Notes under the pieces: model-generated
What the model was told of the DNA's origin: nothing
Databases searched by the model: none
What the model saw: only the letters and a program-made list of their open reading frames with translations
Program-made: the position numbers and the translations under genes
Assembly: GCA_041389525.1 (NCBI GenBank)
Contig: JAWKRR010000049.1
Location: 1-59,000, forward strand
Direction: 5' to 3'
From: JACKFB01 sp041389525
GTDB taxonomy: Bacteria; Myxococcota_A; UBA9042; PHBI01; JACKFB01
DNA: 59,000 nt
Shown: positions 27,486 to 37,000 of the stretch, piece by piece
How positions within the stretch are numbered: position 1 is the stretch's first letter
Layout: every line of letters begins with the position of its first letter

Positions 27486-29480
27486 ATGACGCGTTCATTT
27501 GTCGCCCCCCGTCTCGTCCTCTCGCTGGCCATCAGCCTCACCCTGGGCGTCGTCGCCTGCGACAGCGGGGAGAGCACGGCGGACGCCACGAGCGACACCG
27601 ACACGATCGCCTTGGGGCCGTGCACCACGACGGCGGAGTGCCAAGCGGACACCGTGGGTCTTCCGCCCTGCCAGATCTCGGTCTGTGATGCCAAGAAGAA
27701 GGCCTGTGTCGTCATCGCCGCCGCCGAGCACGCGACCTGCGACGACGGCGACCCCTGCACGTTGGAGAGCTGGTGCGTCGAGGGGGCGTGCTCGGCCGGT
27801 TCGCCCGTGAAGCCCGACTGCGACGACGGCAACCCGTGCACCGGCGACGGCTGCCAGCCCGGCGTGGGCTGCGTGCACTCCAACATCACCGCGCCCTGCG
27901 ACGACGGAAACTCCTGCACGGGCGACGACGCCTGCGCGGGCGGGCAGTGCCGCGGCAACCCGACGGCCCAGTGCTCGTGCTCGGTCGACGGCCACTGCGC
28001 ACAGTTCGAGGACGACAACGTCTGCAACGGCACGCTGCGCTGCGTGTTGGGCGCCTGCTCCCTCATCCCCGAGTCCATCATCGACTGCCCGCCGGCGGGC
28101 CCCTGCGAGAAGGCGACCTGCGATCCGGCCACCGGCGCGTGTTCCACGGTCCCGACGGGCGAAGGCCAAGCCTGCAGCGACGGCAGCGGGTGCACCGCCA
28201 GCGACGTGTGCACCGACGGCGTCTGCACCGGCCTGCCGGTCTGCGCGTGCGAGTCCGACGACGACTGTTCGCCTTTTGACGATCAGGATCTGTGCAACGG
28301 CTCGCTCATCTGCAGCGCGGGCTTCTGCATCCTCGACGTGGCCTCGGTCCCCGACTGCACCGACGACGCCCCCACCGACTGCCTGAAGGTGAGCTGCGAG
28401 CCCTCGACGGGCGAGTGCAAGACCCAGATCGCGTCGGACGGCACCAAGTGCAGCTCTGGCGACCTCTGCTACTCGAGCGAGGCCTGCCTCGAGGGCGCGT
28501 GCACCGGCGGCGTCGAGAAGAGCTGCGACGACCAGAACCCCTGCACCCTCGACGTGTGCGTGACGGCGGTGGGCTGCGAGCACCAGGCGGCGCCCGGCAA
28601 GACCTGCGATGACGGTGACCCGTGCACCAGCGGCGACGTCTGCCAGGGGACGGTCTGCGTCGGGCCGAACAACGCCTGCGTCTGCGGCGACCAGTTCTGC
28701 GCCAGCAGCGAGACCTGCGCGACCTGCCCGGATGACTGCGGATCGTGCTGCGGCAACGGGCTGTGCGACCCGGGCGAGGACGCCGCGACCTGCGCGCAGG
28801 ACTGCGGCGGCGCGGCCGGGTGCGGCGACGGCTTCTGCGACCAGGCCGGCGGTGAGCAGTTCAGCTGCCCGGGCGACTGCCCTGCCGCCGTCTGCGGGAA
28901 CGCGGTCTGCGACTTCTTGGAGGAGTTCACCTGTCCGCAGGATTGCCCCGCCGCAGGCGCGACCTGCGGATTCCTGTGTGATGGCGTCTGCGACGCGATG
29001 TTCGACTCCTTCCTGTGCCCGTCGGATTGCACCTGCGGCAACGGCACGTGCGAGGGCGACGAGAACCCCGAGTGCTGCGCGTCGGACTGCAAGCCCGCGC
29101 CGATCTGCGGCGACGGCGCCTGCGAGGCGCCTGAGACCGAGGCGAGCTGCCCGGCCGACTGCGCCGTGGTCATCGCCGACCCGACGCCGGACGCGACGGG
29201 CGACGAGGCACCCGACCAGGTCGAGACCGTGCCGGACGCTGGCGACACCAGCGAGCCGATGCCCGACGTGGCCGAGCCCATGCCCGACACCGCGAACGAC
29301 ACCGACGCCAGCGACATCGGCCCCGAGCTGGACGCGACGCCCGACGCCGGCCCCGACGCGGACGCTGCAGCGGACACCGCCGCCGACGCCGACATGAGCG
29401 TCGAGCCCGATTCGACGCCCGACGCGGATGCGGACGGGGCCGGCACGCCGGACACCGACGCCGCTCCCGAGACCGACTAG
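27486..29480 (+). CDS. Cys-rich repeat lipoprotein
   Basis: The 664-aa product starts with a lipoprotein signal ending LGVVAC followed by Asp. About 330 residues of repeats follow, of the form CDDGNPCT-x-D-x-C...G-x-C, typical of Cys-rich surface proteins of Myxococcota. About eight shorter CGDGxCDxxE...CPxDC repeats come next (about 390-560). The C-terminal 95 residues are an Asp/Pro/Ala-rich disordered tail. No enzyme domain is seen; an extracellular binding or structural role is inferred. It is divergent from the SNase-like gene across 161 bp. Degenerate copies of its 3' end lie downstream. Confidence 0.85.
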   Translation: MTRSFVAPRLVLSLAISLTLGVVACDSGESTADATSDTDTIALGPCTTTAECQADTVGLPPCQISVCDAKKKACVVIAAAEHATCDDGDPCTLESWCVEGACSAGSPVKPDCDDGNPCTGDGCQPGVGCVHSNITAPCDDGNSCTGDDACAGGQCRGNPTAQCSCSVDGHCAQFEDDNVCNGTLRCVLGACSLIPESIIDCPPAGPCEKATCDPATGACSTVPTGEGQACSDGSGCTASDVCTDGVCTGLPVCACESDDDCSPFDDQDLCNGSLICSAGFCILDVASVPDCTDDAPTDCLKVSCEPSTGECKTQIASDGTKCSSGDLCYSSEACLEGACTGGVEKSCDDQNPCTLDVCVTAVGCEHQAAPGKTCDDGDPCTSGDVCQGTVCVGPNNACVCGDQFCASSETCATCPDDCGSCCGNGLCDPGEDAATCAQDCGGAAGCGDGFCDQAGGEQFSCPGDCPAAVCGNAVCDFLEEFTCPQDCPAAGATCGFLCDGVCDAMFDSFLCPSDCTCGNGTCEGDENPECCASDCKPAPICGDGACEAPETEASCPADCAVVIADPTPDATGDEAPDQVETVPDAGDTSEPMPDVAEPMPDTANDTDASDIGPELDATPDAGPDADAAADTAADADMSVEPDSTPDADADGAGTPDTDAAPETD

Positions 29481-29656
29481 ACGACGGCGCGGCGGCGGAC
29501 CGGTTTGCCCGCCGCCGCCTCGAGCGACGAGACCGAATCGACGGCGGTCGCCGGCACGCCACGGGCGTCGGACGCCGGTCCCGAGACCGACTGTGCGGCC
29601 GCGCCGCGAGAGGCTCGCCGGCCGCCGATGCTGGTCCAGGGACCGACTAGGCGACG
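29439..29656 (+). repeat. Degenerate repeats of the 3' end of the Cys-rich gene
   Basis: The gene end GCCGGCACGCC...TCCCGAGACCGACTAG (29439-29480) recurs in altered form at about 29550-29593. GACCGACTAGACGACG (29471-29486) recurs with one change at 29641-29656. The copies are non-coding and lead up to the tRNA pair, suggesting old tandem duplication followed by decay. Confidence 0.6.
29489..29518. terminator. GC-rich hairpin after the Cys-rich gene
   Basis: GCGGCGGCGG (29489-29498) and CCGCCGCCGC (29509-29518) form a 10-bp stem with a 10-nt loop, 8 bp after the TAG. It is a plausible transcription stop, though no T-tract follows. Confidence 0.5.
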
Positions 29657-29668
29657 CGACGAGAGCGT

Positions 29669-29745
<77 letters not shown>

Positions 29746-29778
29746 ACAGACGGGAGACTGGGACGATCGCGCGACTGT

Positions 29779-29855
<77 letters not shown>

Positions 29856-29974
29856 GTAGCGGAGCGATCGTCCCTTCCCGATTTTCACACCCGCCCGAGG
29901 GCGCGTGTCGTCCTCCCGGAGGAGGCCCCGCCCGACGGCAGGGTCGTGATGAGTATCGCCCGCCCTCGGTCGTG

Positions 29975-30949
29975 TCAATCGAGAAGTTCGGGTGCCTCGA
30001 CGAGGCCGATCTCGGCGAGGCGCTGGTACAGGTAGCGCTCGGCCGAGATCCCGTCCCATTGGCGCGGCCTGGCGGCAGTGATGCAGCTCGGCAGCGGCTC
30101 CAACATGCAGTCCGGGTGGGGGTGCAGAAAGTAGGGCATGGAGTAGCGGGGGCCGCGGGCGTCGGCGGGCGCCAAAACGCGGTGGGTCGTGCTGGGGATG
30201 CGGCCGTTGGTGAGGTGCTGCAGCATGTCGCCGGCGTCGGCGATCAGCTGCCCCGGGATCGGCACGATCGGCATCCAGTCGCCGTCGCGGCGCAGCAGCT
30301 CCAAGCCGGGGTCGGTGGCCTCGACGAGCAGCGTGATGAGGTTGATGTCCTCGTGGGCGGCGGCCCAGACGGCGCCGGGCTCGGGCTCGACCTCGTCGGG
30401 GCCGGGATAGCGGATCAGGCGGAGGATCGAGTTGCCGCCGTCGATCATGTGGGCGAAGGCGTCCTCGTCGGCGTCCAGGTAGCAGGCGAGGGCGCGCAGC
30501 AGCTGGGCGCCCGTGTGGTCCAGGCTCTTGCACAGGCGCAGCGCGGCGTCCTGGAATTGCGGGACCTCCTCGGGCCAGACGTTGGGCGCCATCCGCGTGA
30601 GCAGCGGGTGGCCGTCGGGGAGCTCGGGGCCGACGTGCCAGAACTCCTTGAGGTCGGCGACGCTGCTGTTCTTGGCGTGCTCGCGACCGAACGACGCATA
30701 GCCACGCTGGCCGGCGCCACCGGGGATCTCGTAGCGCGCCTTCGCCTCCGTCGGGAGCGCGAAGAAGCGACGGATCGTCGCGTAGGTGTCGGCGACGGCG
30801 GCCGGGTCGACGCCGTGGTTTTCGACCGCGACGAACCCGAACTCGACGAAGGCGTCGCCGAGGTCGCGGACGAAACGAGCGCGCCGGCTGGCGTCCCCGC
30901 TGGCGAAATCCTGAAGATCGACGACGGGGATGGTCTGCTGGCGCGTCAT
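29975..30949 (-). CDS. Isopenicillin-N-synthase-family 2-oxoglutarate/Fe(II) dioxygenase
   Basis: The 324-aa product has the DIOX_N region (VDLQDFAS...FGFVAVENHGV) and a jelly-roll core with the Fe ligands H199xD201 (AHEDIN) and H256 (STTHRV). The co-substrate-binding pair R268/S270 is in RYSMPYF. The family hydroxylates or otherwise oxidises small molecules using O2 and usually 2-oxoglutarate; the substrate is unknown. The ATG lies 4 bp after the stop of the glycosyltransferase gene, so the two are cotranscribed and may modify one product. Confidence 0.92.
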   Translation of the reverse strand: MTRQQTIPVVDLQDFASGDASRRARFVRDLGDAFVEFGFVAVENHGVDPAAVADTYATIRRFFALPTEAKARYEIPGGAGQRGYASFGREHAKNSSVADLKEFWHVGPELPDGHPLLTRMAPNVWPEEVPQFQDAALRLCKSLDHTGAQLLRALACYLDADEDAFAHMIDGGNSILRLIRYPGPDEVEPEPGAVWAAAHEDINLITLLVEATDPGLELLRRDGDWMPIVPIPGQLIADAGDMLQHLTNGRIPSTTHRVLAPADARGPRYSMPYFLHPHPDCMLEPLPSCITAARPRQWDGISAERYLYQRLAEIGLVEAPELLD

Positions 30950-30953
30950 GTGG

Positions 30954-32300
30954 CTACTCGCGGGTCAGCCAGCCATTGCGTCGGACGGTCAGCGTGGCGA
31001 AGGGCTGCACCCAGACCAGCGCGACCATGGCGAAGACGGCGTAGAGCAGGCCGAAGAAGGTTTCGGTGGAGCGCTCGCTGCGCAGGAAGATGAGGCAGTA
31101 GAAGCTCGCGACGGCCAAAGACGCAAGCGTGGCCTTGAGCAGGAGGACCGGGTGGAAGATGGCGATGGCGACGGTGGCGAAGATGCCCAGCGCCTTGCTC
31201 AGCACCGTCACGGGCTGGAGCACCGCGTCCATCAGCATGAGGGGGCCGATGCCCGCGCCCAGGCGGCGGGCCCGCGGGAAGGCGAAGCGCAGCGCGCGCA
31301 GGCCCTCGCGGGTGGCCGAGCGGCCCCAACGGACGTACATCTTGCAGAGGCGGACGTAGGAGTTGGGGACGAGGGTCTCGACGACGGCGTTGGACTGGTA
31401 AACGGTGTCGTGGCCGAGGGAGAGCACGAGGTTGGTCATCGCGTGGTCGTCGCCGTTGGTGCAGGCGGCGCCGAGGAAGCGCTGGCCGAGCCAGCGGTCG
31501 AGGTGGGGGGCGATGACGTCGCGGCGGTAGGCCTGGAGCGCGCCGGGGCAGCACCACACGGTGCGCAGGCCGCTCTGGTAGGCGCGGACGAAGTCGAAGC
31601 CGAGGATGTAGCGGACGCCGAGCATGCGGGTCAGCAGGTTCTCGCGGCGGTTGTAGGCCACCACCTTGCCGCCGACGCCGGCGATACGCGCGTCGCGGAG
31701 GAAGGGCGTGACCATGTTGGCGAGGCTGTCGGGCAGGACGATCGAGTCGGAGTCGACCGTGGCCACGATCTCGCTGGTGGCGTGTCGGAAGCCGGCGTGC
31801 AGCGCGTGGCGCTTGCCGCGGTTCTTGGGGAGATGGATCGCGGTGACGCGGCCGGCGCTCTCGGCGGCGACGGCGTCGATGTGCGCGCCGGTGTCGTCGC
31901 GCGAGCCGTCGTTGACCACGATGATGTGGAGGCGGTCGCTGGGGTAGCGGGAGGCGAGCACGCTCTCGATGGAGCGGCGCACCATGACGCCCTCATTGAA
32001 GGCGGGGATGATGACCGAGAGGCTTGGGAGCTCGTTTCGCTCGCGCCAGGAGGGGGCCATCGCGCGGTAGCGCCACCACATGACGAGGCGGACGGCCCAG
32101 GAGACGACGAAGACCGCGCTGAGGCCCGCGCCGACCCAGGCCATCGGGGCCCACAGCTGCGTGCGCCACGAGAGCGAGGTCCCGAGGAGCAACGAAATGA
32201 AGACCAGCATGCCCACCCAGAGCGCGCAGGCGAGCAGCACGCGCCCGAGGGGGGCTTGGTTGGGTGTCGCGATTTTGGCGGTGTTGCCGGGGGTTGGCAC
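30954..32300 (-). CDS. Membrane glycosyltransferase family 2 (processive type)
   Basis: The 448-aa product has two N-terminal TM segments (about 20-42 and 55-75) and a GT-A domain with SVIIPAFNE, NDGS, D183xD185 (VDSDS) and the acceptor-site NGDDH. An RW motif (YVRWGRS), the counterpart of QxxRW, precedes three C-terminal TM segments. This layout is like hyaluronan, chitin or poly-GlcNAc synthases that polymerise and export a sugar chain. The sugar is unknown. It is first in a two-gene operon with the dioxygenase and divergent from the FhaA-like gene. Confidence 0.9.
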   Translation of the reverse strand: MPTPGNTAKIATPNQAPLGRVLLACALWVGMLVFISLLLGTSLSWRTQLWAPMAWVGAGLSAVFVVSWAVRLVMWWRYRAMAPSWRERNELPSLSVIIPAFNEGVMVRRSIESVLASRYPSDRLHIIVVNDGSRDDTGAHIDAVAAESAGRVTAIHLPKNRGKRHALHAGFRHATSEIVATVDSDSIVLPDSLANMVTPFLRDARIAGVGGKVVAYNRRENLLTRMLGVRYILGFDFVRAYQSGLRTVWCCPGALQAYRRDVIAPHLDRWLGQRFLGAACTNGDDHAMTNLVLSLGHDTVYQSNAVVETLVPNSYVRLCKMYVRWGRSATREGLRALRFAFPRARRLGAGIGPLMLMDAVLQPVTVLSKALGIFATVAIAIFHPVLLLKATLASLAVASFYCLIFLRSERSTETFFGLLYAVFAMVALVWVQPFATLTVRRNGWLTRE

Positions 32301-32362
32301 GGTTCGACCTCTGAGGTACCCGATGTACCAGACGTGGTTTCGGGCACCCTGACGCGCGACGC

Positions 32363-32407
32363 GCTAATATCTTCATTCGGGGTGTCGAATCTACAAATGA
32401 AATTGCG
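32363..32407. promoter_or_regulatory. AT-rich island with inverted repeat in a divergent promoter region
   Basis: Within the 185-bp gap between divergent genes, this segment is clearly richer in A/T than its surroundings. It contains TTCATT (32372-32377) and AATGAA (32396-32401) as an inverted repeat with an 18-nt spacer. It probably holds promoter or operator elements for one or both genes, but hexamers could not be assigned with confidence. Confidence 0.35.
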
Positions 32408-32485
32408 GCGGGCCGGCGGGGGCGGGGCTCGGAGCCTCTCCCCAGGCGGGTTTTAGCCCGCGAGCTGAGTAACCAGAGGGGCCGA

Positions 32486-34075
32486 TTGGACAAGCTCTAT
32501 CAGGAGCGGATGGCGCGGCTGGTCCTGGACCGGCTCCTCGAGTCGGGGGAGTTGCGCTCGGTCGCCAGCCAGCGCGCGCTGGCGCTGCGGATGCACTACC
32601 TGCCCGTGCGGATGCACTTCGAGGTGCCGGGGGACGACGATTTCCTGCCGCTGCTCGACCCCAACACGCGCGAGCAGGCGGTCGCGGGACTTCGCGATGC
32701 GCTGGTGCGCGTGATCGCGCATGAGGAGGCCGACCATTGGGTCATCGCGGATCCGGACATCGACATCGAGGTGTCGCTGCGCGAGGGGTCGCGCCGGGCG
32801 CGGGTGGAGCCGGTCTATGAGCCGGAGCTCGAGGACGCGGGGCACCGCGCGCGCGGGCTGGGCGAGCCGCGCCTGCAGCTGGGCACCGACGGGCGCCGCA
32901 TCGTCTTTCGCCACCGACAGGGCCTGATGAAGGTGGACCTGGGGTCGCGAGCGCCCCGGCTGGTGATATTCGAGGCGCCGGACGACGAGGAGGCGGCTGC
33001 GTACCTCTACAGCACAGCGCCGGCTGAGGTGCGTACCGACGACGCGCGGTCGAAGGTGAGCGCGCGGACGCGCATCCCCGTGGACCGCGACATGAGCGTG
33101 ATCCTGCGGCGACCGTGGACGCGGCCGTGGCAGCGCCGCATCGAGGTCGAGCTGCGGGTGCTCGGGCTGACGCGGATGGCGCGTCGCGAGCTCTTCCTCG
33201 AGAACACCGACGGCACCACCGAGATCTGGGACCGAAACCGCGACCGCCGCTACGCGCTCGGCGCCGACCTCCTGCTGGACGCTGGCGAGCGCGACGAGCT
33301 GACCATCCACGACACCGGCGACACCGACGTCGTGCTGCGCTGGTTCGGCGGGCGGCAGCTGCTGATCCCCGCGGGTGGGCACGTGACGGTGCAGGCCTCG
33401 CACGTGGAGGCCGTGACGACCGCGGGTGGCGCCGTCTGGAGCCTGCGGCTGCCCGAGGGCACCCACGCGCCGCCGCCGCGGCTGCTCTCGCTGGTCGGCG
33501 AGCTGGTGCAGCCCGCGGAGGCGCCGGCGCCCGGCGAGGCGGAGCCCGCGCTCTTTCGCTTTGAGCAGGCGGCAGCTCACGTCTTTCAGGAGTCGGTCGT
33601 GCTGTCGGCGGTGGTGGGCAACGAGGCGCGCGTGGCGGTCAAGTCCCGCGCGGCGGTCGGCCCCCTGGCCGAGGTCGCGCTGGACGATTGCGGCGGCGCG
33701 AAGCTGCGCCTGCTGCGGCCAACGGCTGGCGGCGCGCAGAGCGGCCTCTGGCGGCACATCACCGACTTCGCGGTGCTCGAGCCCTCGGCCGCGCGACTCG
33801 AGGCCGTCGGCGAGCCGCAGGTCCTCTTCGCGGTGGAGCGCCCCACCGGCGAGCTGAGCACGGACCCCTCCGACGTCCTGCACGTCGGCGGCTGGCGCGT
33901 CGGCCTCAGCGCCGACGGCCTCTCGCTCATCTCCGATGGCGCTGCGCCGGCCGTCGTGGACGGCGTCGAGTACGCCGGGTCCACGCGCGTCCGCTACCGC
34001 CCCATCCATCGCGTCCGGGCAGGCGAGGGCGTCTTCCGGATCGTCCGCCGCGACGCCCGGCAGTCGGGGGCCTGA
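32486..34075 (+). CDS. FhaA-like protein preceding the SEDS-PBP fusion
   Basis: The 529-aa product is soluble with no signal peptide. The N-terminal about 110 residues (LPVRMHFEVP...DDFLPLL...VIADPDIDIEVSLREGSRRARVEPVY) resemble the DUF3662 domain of actinobacterial FhaA. The C-terminal end (GWRVGLSADGLSLISDG...VVDGVEYAG) looks like a divergent forkhead-associated beta sandwich. The middle contains further beta-rich segments I cannot assign. The TTG at 32486 follows AGAGGGG at good spacing. The stop lies 3 bp before the SEDS-PBP fusion, so a role in regulating peptidoglycan synthesis is inferred. Domain assignment is tentative. Confidence 0.6.
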   Translation: MDKLYQERMARLVLDRLLESGELRSVASQRALALRMHYLPVRMHFEVPGDDDFLPLLDPNTREQAVAGLRDALVRVIAHEEADHWVIADPDIDIEVSLREGSRRARVEPVYEPELEDAGHRARGLGEPRLQLGTDGRRIVFRHRQGLMKVDLGSRAPRLVIFEAPDDEEAAAYLYSTAPAEVRTDDARSKVSARTRIPVDRDMSVILRRPWTRPWQRRIEVELRVLGLTRMARRELFLENTDGTTEIWDRNRDRRYALGADLLLDAGERDELTIHDTGDTDVVLRWFGGRQLLIPAGGHVTVQASHVEAVTTAGGAVWSLRLPEGTHAPPPRLLSLVGELVQPAEAPAPGEAEPALFRFEQAAAHVFQESVVLSAVVGNEARVAVKSRAAVGPLAEVALDDCGGAKLRLLRPTAGGAQSGLWRHITDFAVLEPSAARLEAVGEPQVLFAVERPTGELSTDPSDVLHVGGWRVGLSADGLSLISDGAAPAVVDGVEYAGSTRVRYRPIHRVRAGEGVFRIVRRDARQSGA

Positions 34076-34078
34076 GGC

Positions 34079-37000
34079 TTGGGCGGCGGACCCACCACCA
34101 CCGGCCTCGGCGCGCACCTGCTCTTCCTCTCGTTGCTTGGGCTGTCCGCCGCGATGACCATCACCGGCGCCCTGCTCGCGGTGGTGCGAAGCGGCACGGC
34201 CGGCACCGCCACGCGCGTCGCGGCCGGGCTCGCGTCGGTCCTGTCCGCCGCCGCCGTCATCGTCGCCGCCGCCGCCGTCCCCGGCATCCCCGCCAGCGCG
34301 TTCGGCCTCGACGCCGCCTCGGTGACCGCCGCCGCCGCCACGGCCGTCTCGCTGGCCAGCCTGCTCCTCGCCTGGAGCGCCGCCGAACCGCGCGTGGCGG
34401 TCCTCACCGCCGCCACCGCCGGCCTCACGGCCACAGGCCTGCTCATCCAGCTCCTCCTCTACGGCGCCGCCCCCGACCCCGCGGACGCCGTCGCCTGGGA
34501 GCTGCGCCGCCTCTCCACCATGTGCACCTTCGCCGGAATCCAGACCTGCCTCGTCGCCGCCATCGGCTGGGCGATCACCCTGCGCCCCATCGCCATCGCC
34601 CGCCCGCTGCATCTCATCGTGTTCATCGCCGGCGCGGTCTCGGTGTCCCTGAGCTCCAGCCTGGTAGGCGGCGCCTCACTCCGCGAGGCCGCCGTCGTCG
34701 GCGCGCTGCTCCTCCCCACCCTCGGCTGGCTCGCCTGGTCCTCGATCCGCGCCCGCGAGCCCGTCAGCGCCCAGGCGATGCGCGCCTTCGCCGACGACAT
34801 CGCCACCGCGTCGGCCGAAAACCGCGGCCGCGCCATCGACAGCGCCGCCCTCTTCGTCGTGTCCGCCCAGCAGCGCGCCCGCGCCGCCATGGCCCGCTTC
34901 GCCCTCACCCTCTCGCGCCTCCCCACGCGCCCATCGGCCGCCCTCGCCGCCGGCGCCCTCGCCGCGCTCCTCTCCATCGTCGCCGTCCTCCTCGCCGCCG
35001 GCGGCAGCGCCCGCGACGCCGCCCGCGTCGACGTCGGCGGCCTCGCGTTCACCCCGTCACTCCTCGTCCCCTTCGTCTTCGCCCCCGCCCTGGGCCTCGT
35101 CCTCGGCTCCCCCGGCCTCCGCGCCCGCGGCTTCCTCGGCCTCGTCCTCACCTTCATCGTCACCGGCCTCCTCGTCGCCCAAAAGGAGATCGGCTACACC
35201 GGCGTCGTCCTCGGCATCGCCGCCGTCGCCTTCCTCACCTCCCGCGGCACCCTGCTCCACCTCGTCGCCGCCGGCGGCTTCGCGGCGGTCGGCCTCGGCC
35301 TCGCCTTCGAGCTCCAGCCCGTCCTCCCCTGGATCCCCTTCACCGTCCGCGAGCGCGTCCTGCTCTGGATGGGCGGCGCCGGCTTCTTCCGCCGCGGCGG
35401 CCACCTCCTCGCCGCCGACCGCGTCACCTACGACCTCGGCGGCATCTGGGGCCTCGGCGTCCAGACCCCGACCTCCCTCGACCTCCACCGCACCGTCAAC
35501 AGCCTCGACACCGACTTCCCCCTCGCCGTCGTCGGCCTCTTCGGCGGCATGCCTTGGCTGGTGACCTACGTCGGCCTCTTCGTCGGGTTCGCCGTCGTCC
35601 TCTACGACATCGCCCGCCGTCAGGGCCGCCGCGGCAGCATGGCCGGCTGGCGCCTCCCCGCGATGGCCGGCCTCGCCACCGTCCCCGTCGCCTCCACCGC
35701 CGTCAGCCTCTCGGGCGGCCTCACCCACCTCACCCCCTTCGCCGGCGTGCCCGCCGCGTTCATCTCCTACGGATCCTTTTATATGGCGGGCCTGCTGCTC
35801 ATCGTGGCGCTCTTCCTGGTGCTGGGCAGCGACGCCGCCCTCGCCGATCGCCTGCTCGCCGCTCAGCGCTCACCCAAGCGCCGCCTGAAGACCAGCACCG
35901 GCATCGTCGAACGCGACGTCCCTCCCGAGCCCTGGTGGCTGCACCCGAGCTGGCCCGCGGTCCGCCTCTTTGTCCGCCGCCTCTCCAGCCGCTTCCGCCT
36001 CTCCTCCGTCGACGCCGGCGCGCTCCTGCTCATCGCCGGGGTCATCGCCATGGGCGTGGTCTGGAGCGGCGCCATCGACACCCGCTACTCGCGCCGCCTC
36101 AAGGTCTACACGCACCCCTCGCTGGTCGACAGCGTGCACATCCGCAACCTGGTCCCCGGTGTCTGGGAGGTCCCGCCGCCCGCGCCGCCCGGCTGGTCCG
36201 GCATCCTCCAGGAGGGCCACGACTACCGGCTCGACGGCCTGGAGATGCAGCTGGCGCACGGCCAGATCGAGGTCACCGGCGCGTGCCTCCCGCGCGCCCT
36301 GGCCGAGCGCCGGCCCCTGCGTGTGGGCTTTGAGGGCCTCGTGATGCCCAAGGTCACCCGCTTCGGCGCCGCCGGCCGCGATCTCGCCGCGCAGCTTGGC
36401 GCCACGATGCCCGAGGGCAACGATCTGGTGCTGCCCCTGGCACCCGTCTGGCTGCACCACCTCGAGATCGAGCCAGCCCCCGAGGGGCGCGTGCGCGTGC
36501 GGGCGGCGTCCACCGGCGCGCGCTTCGTGCTCGACGATCAAGAAGGGCGCCAGGTGACGACGCCGCGCGGTGGATTTCAGGATATCCCGTGGGGCTGGAC
36601 GGTCGCCCTGGCCGACGACCCGCGCCTCCACCTCACCCTGGAGCAAGGCAACGATCCCGAGACGGGAGCGCCCGAGATCTGTCTGCGTAACAAGAAGACC
36701 CCGCTCTTCTCCTGGGAGCTCTCCCGCTGGCGCGACACCGAGATCGGCGGCCTCGACCTGCTTCGACGCGCGCCCGTGGATCGCTCCATCGACTTCGAGT
36801 TCGCAGAGGATCTCAAGCGAATCGCCGAGTCGGGCCTCGCCGGGGTCACCGAGACCGGGCAGCTCTGGGTCACGCCCTGGGACAAGGCGTCGCGCGAGCG
36901 CTGGGATCCCCTGACCGCCAAGCGCTTCAAGCGCATCTTCCGGGTCACGCGCGACGAGGACGGCAGCGAGGTCCTGCGCTGGGTGCGCGGCTTCTACCGC

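Noticed and set aside
32453..34612. A 719-codon antisense frame opposite the FhaA-like gene
   Set aside because: It is Gly/Arg/Asp-rich low complexity and spans the junction of two sense genes.
33688..36333. An 881-codon open frame across the FhaA-like and SEDS-PBP genes in another frame
   Set aside because: It has an Arg/Pro/His-rich composition typical of shifted frames in GC-rich DNA and crosses the junction of two genes with clear domain content.
36438..36453. TGGCACCCGTCTGGCT, which fits GG-N10-GC
   Set aside because: It lies deep inside the SEDS-PBP coding region with no start downstream to serve; chance match in GC-rich DNA.
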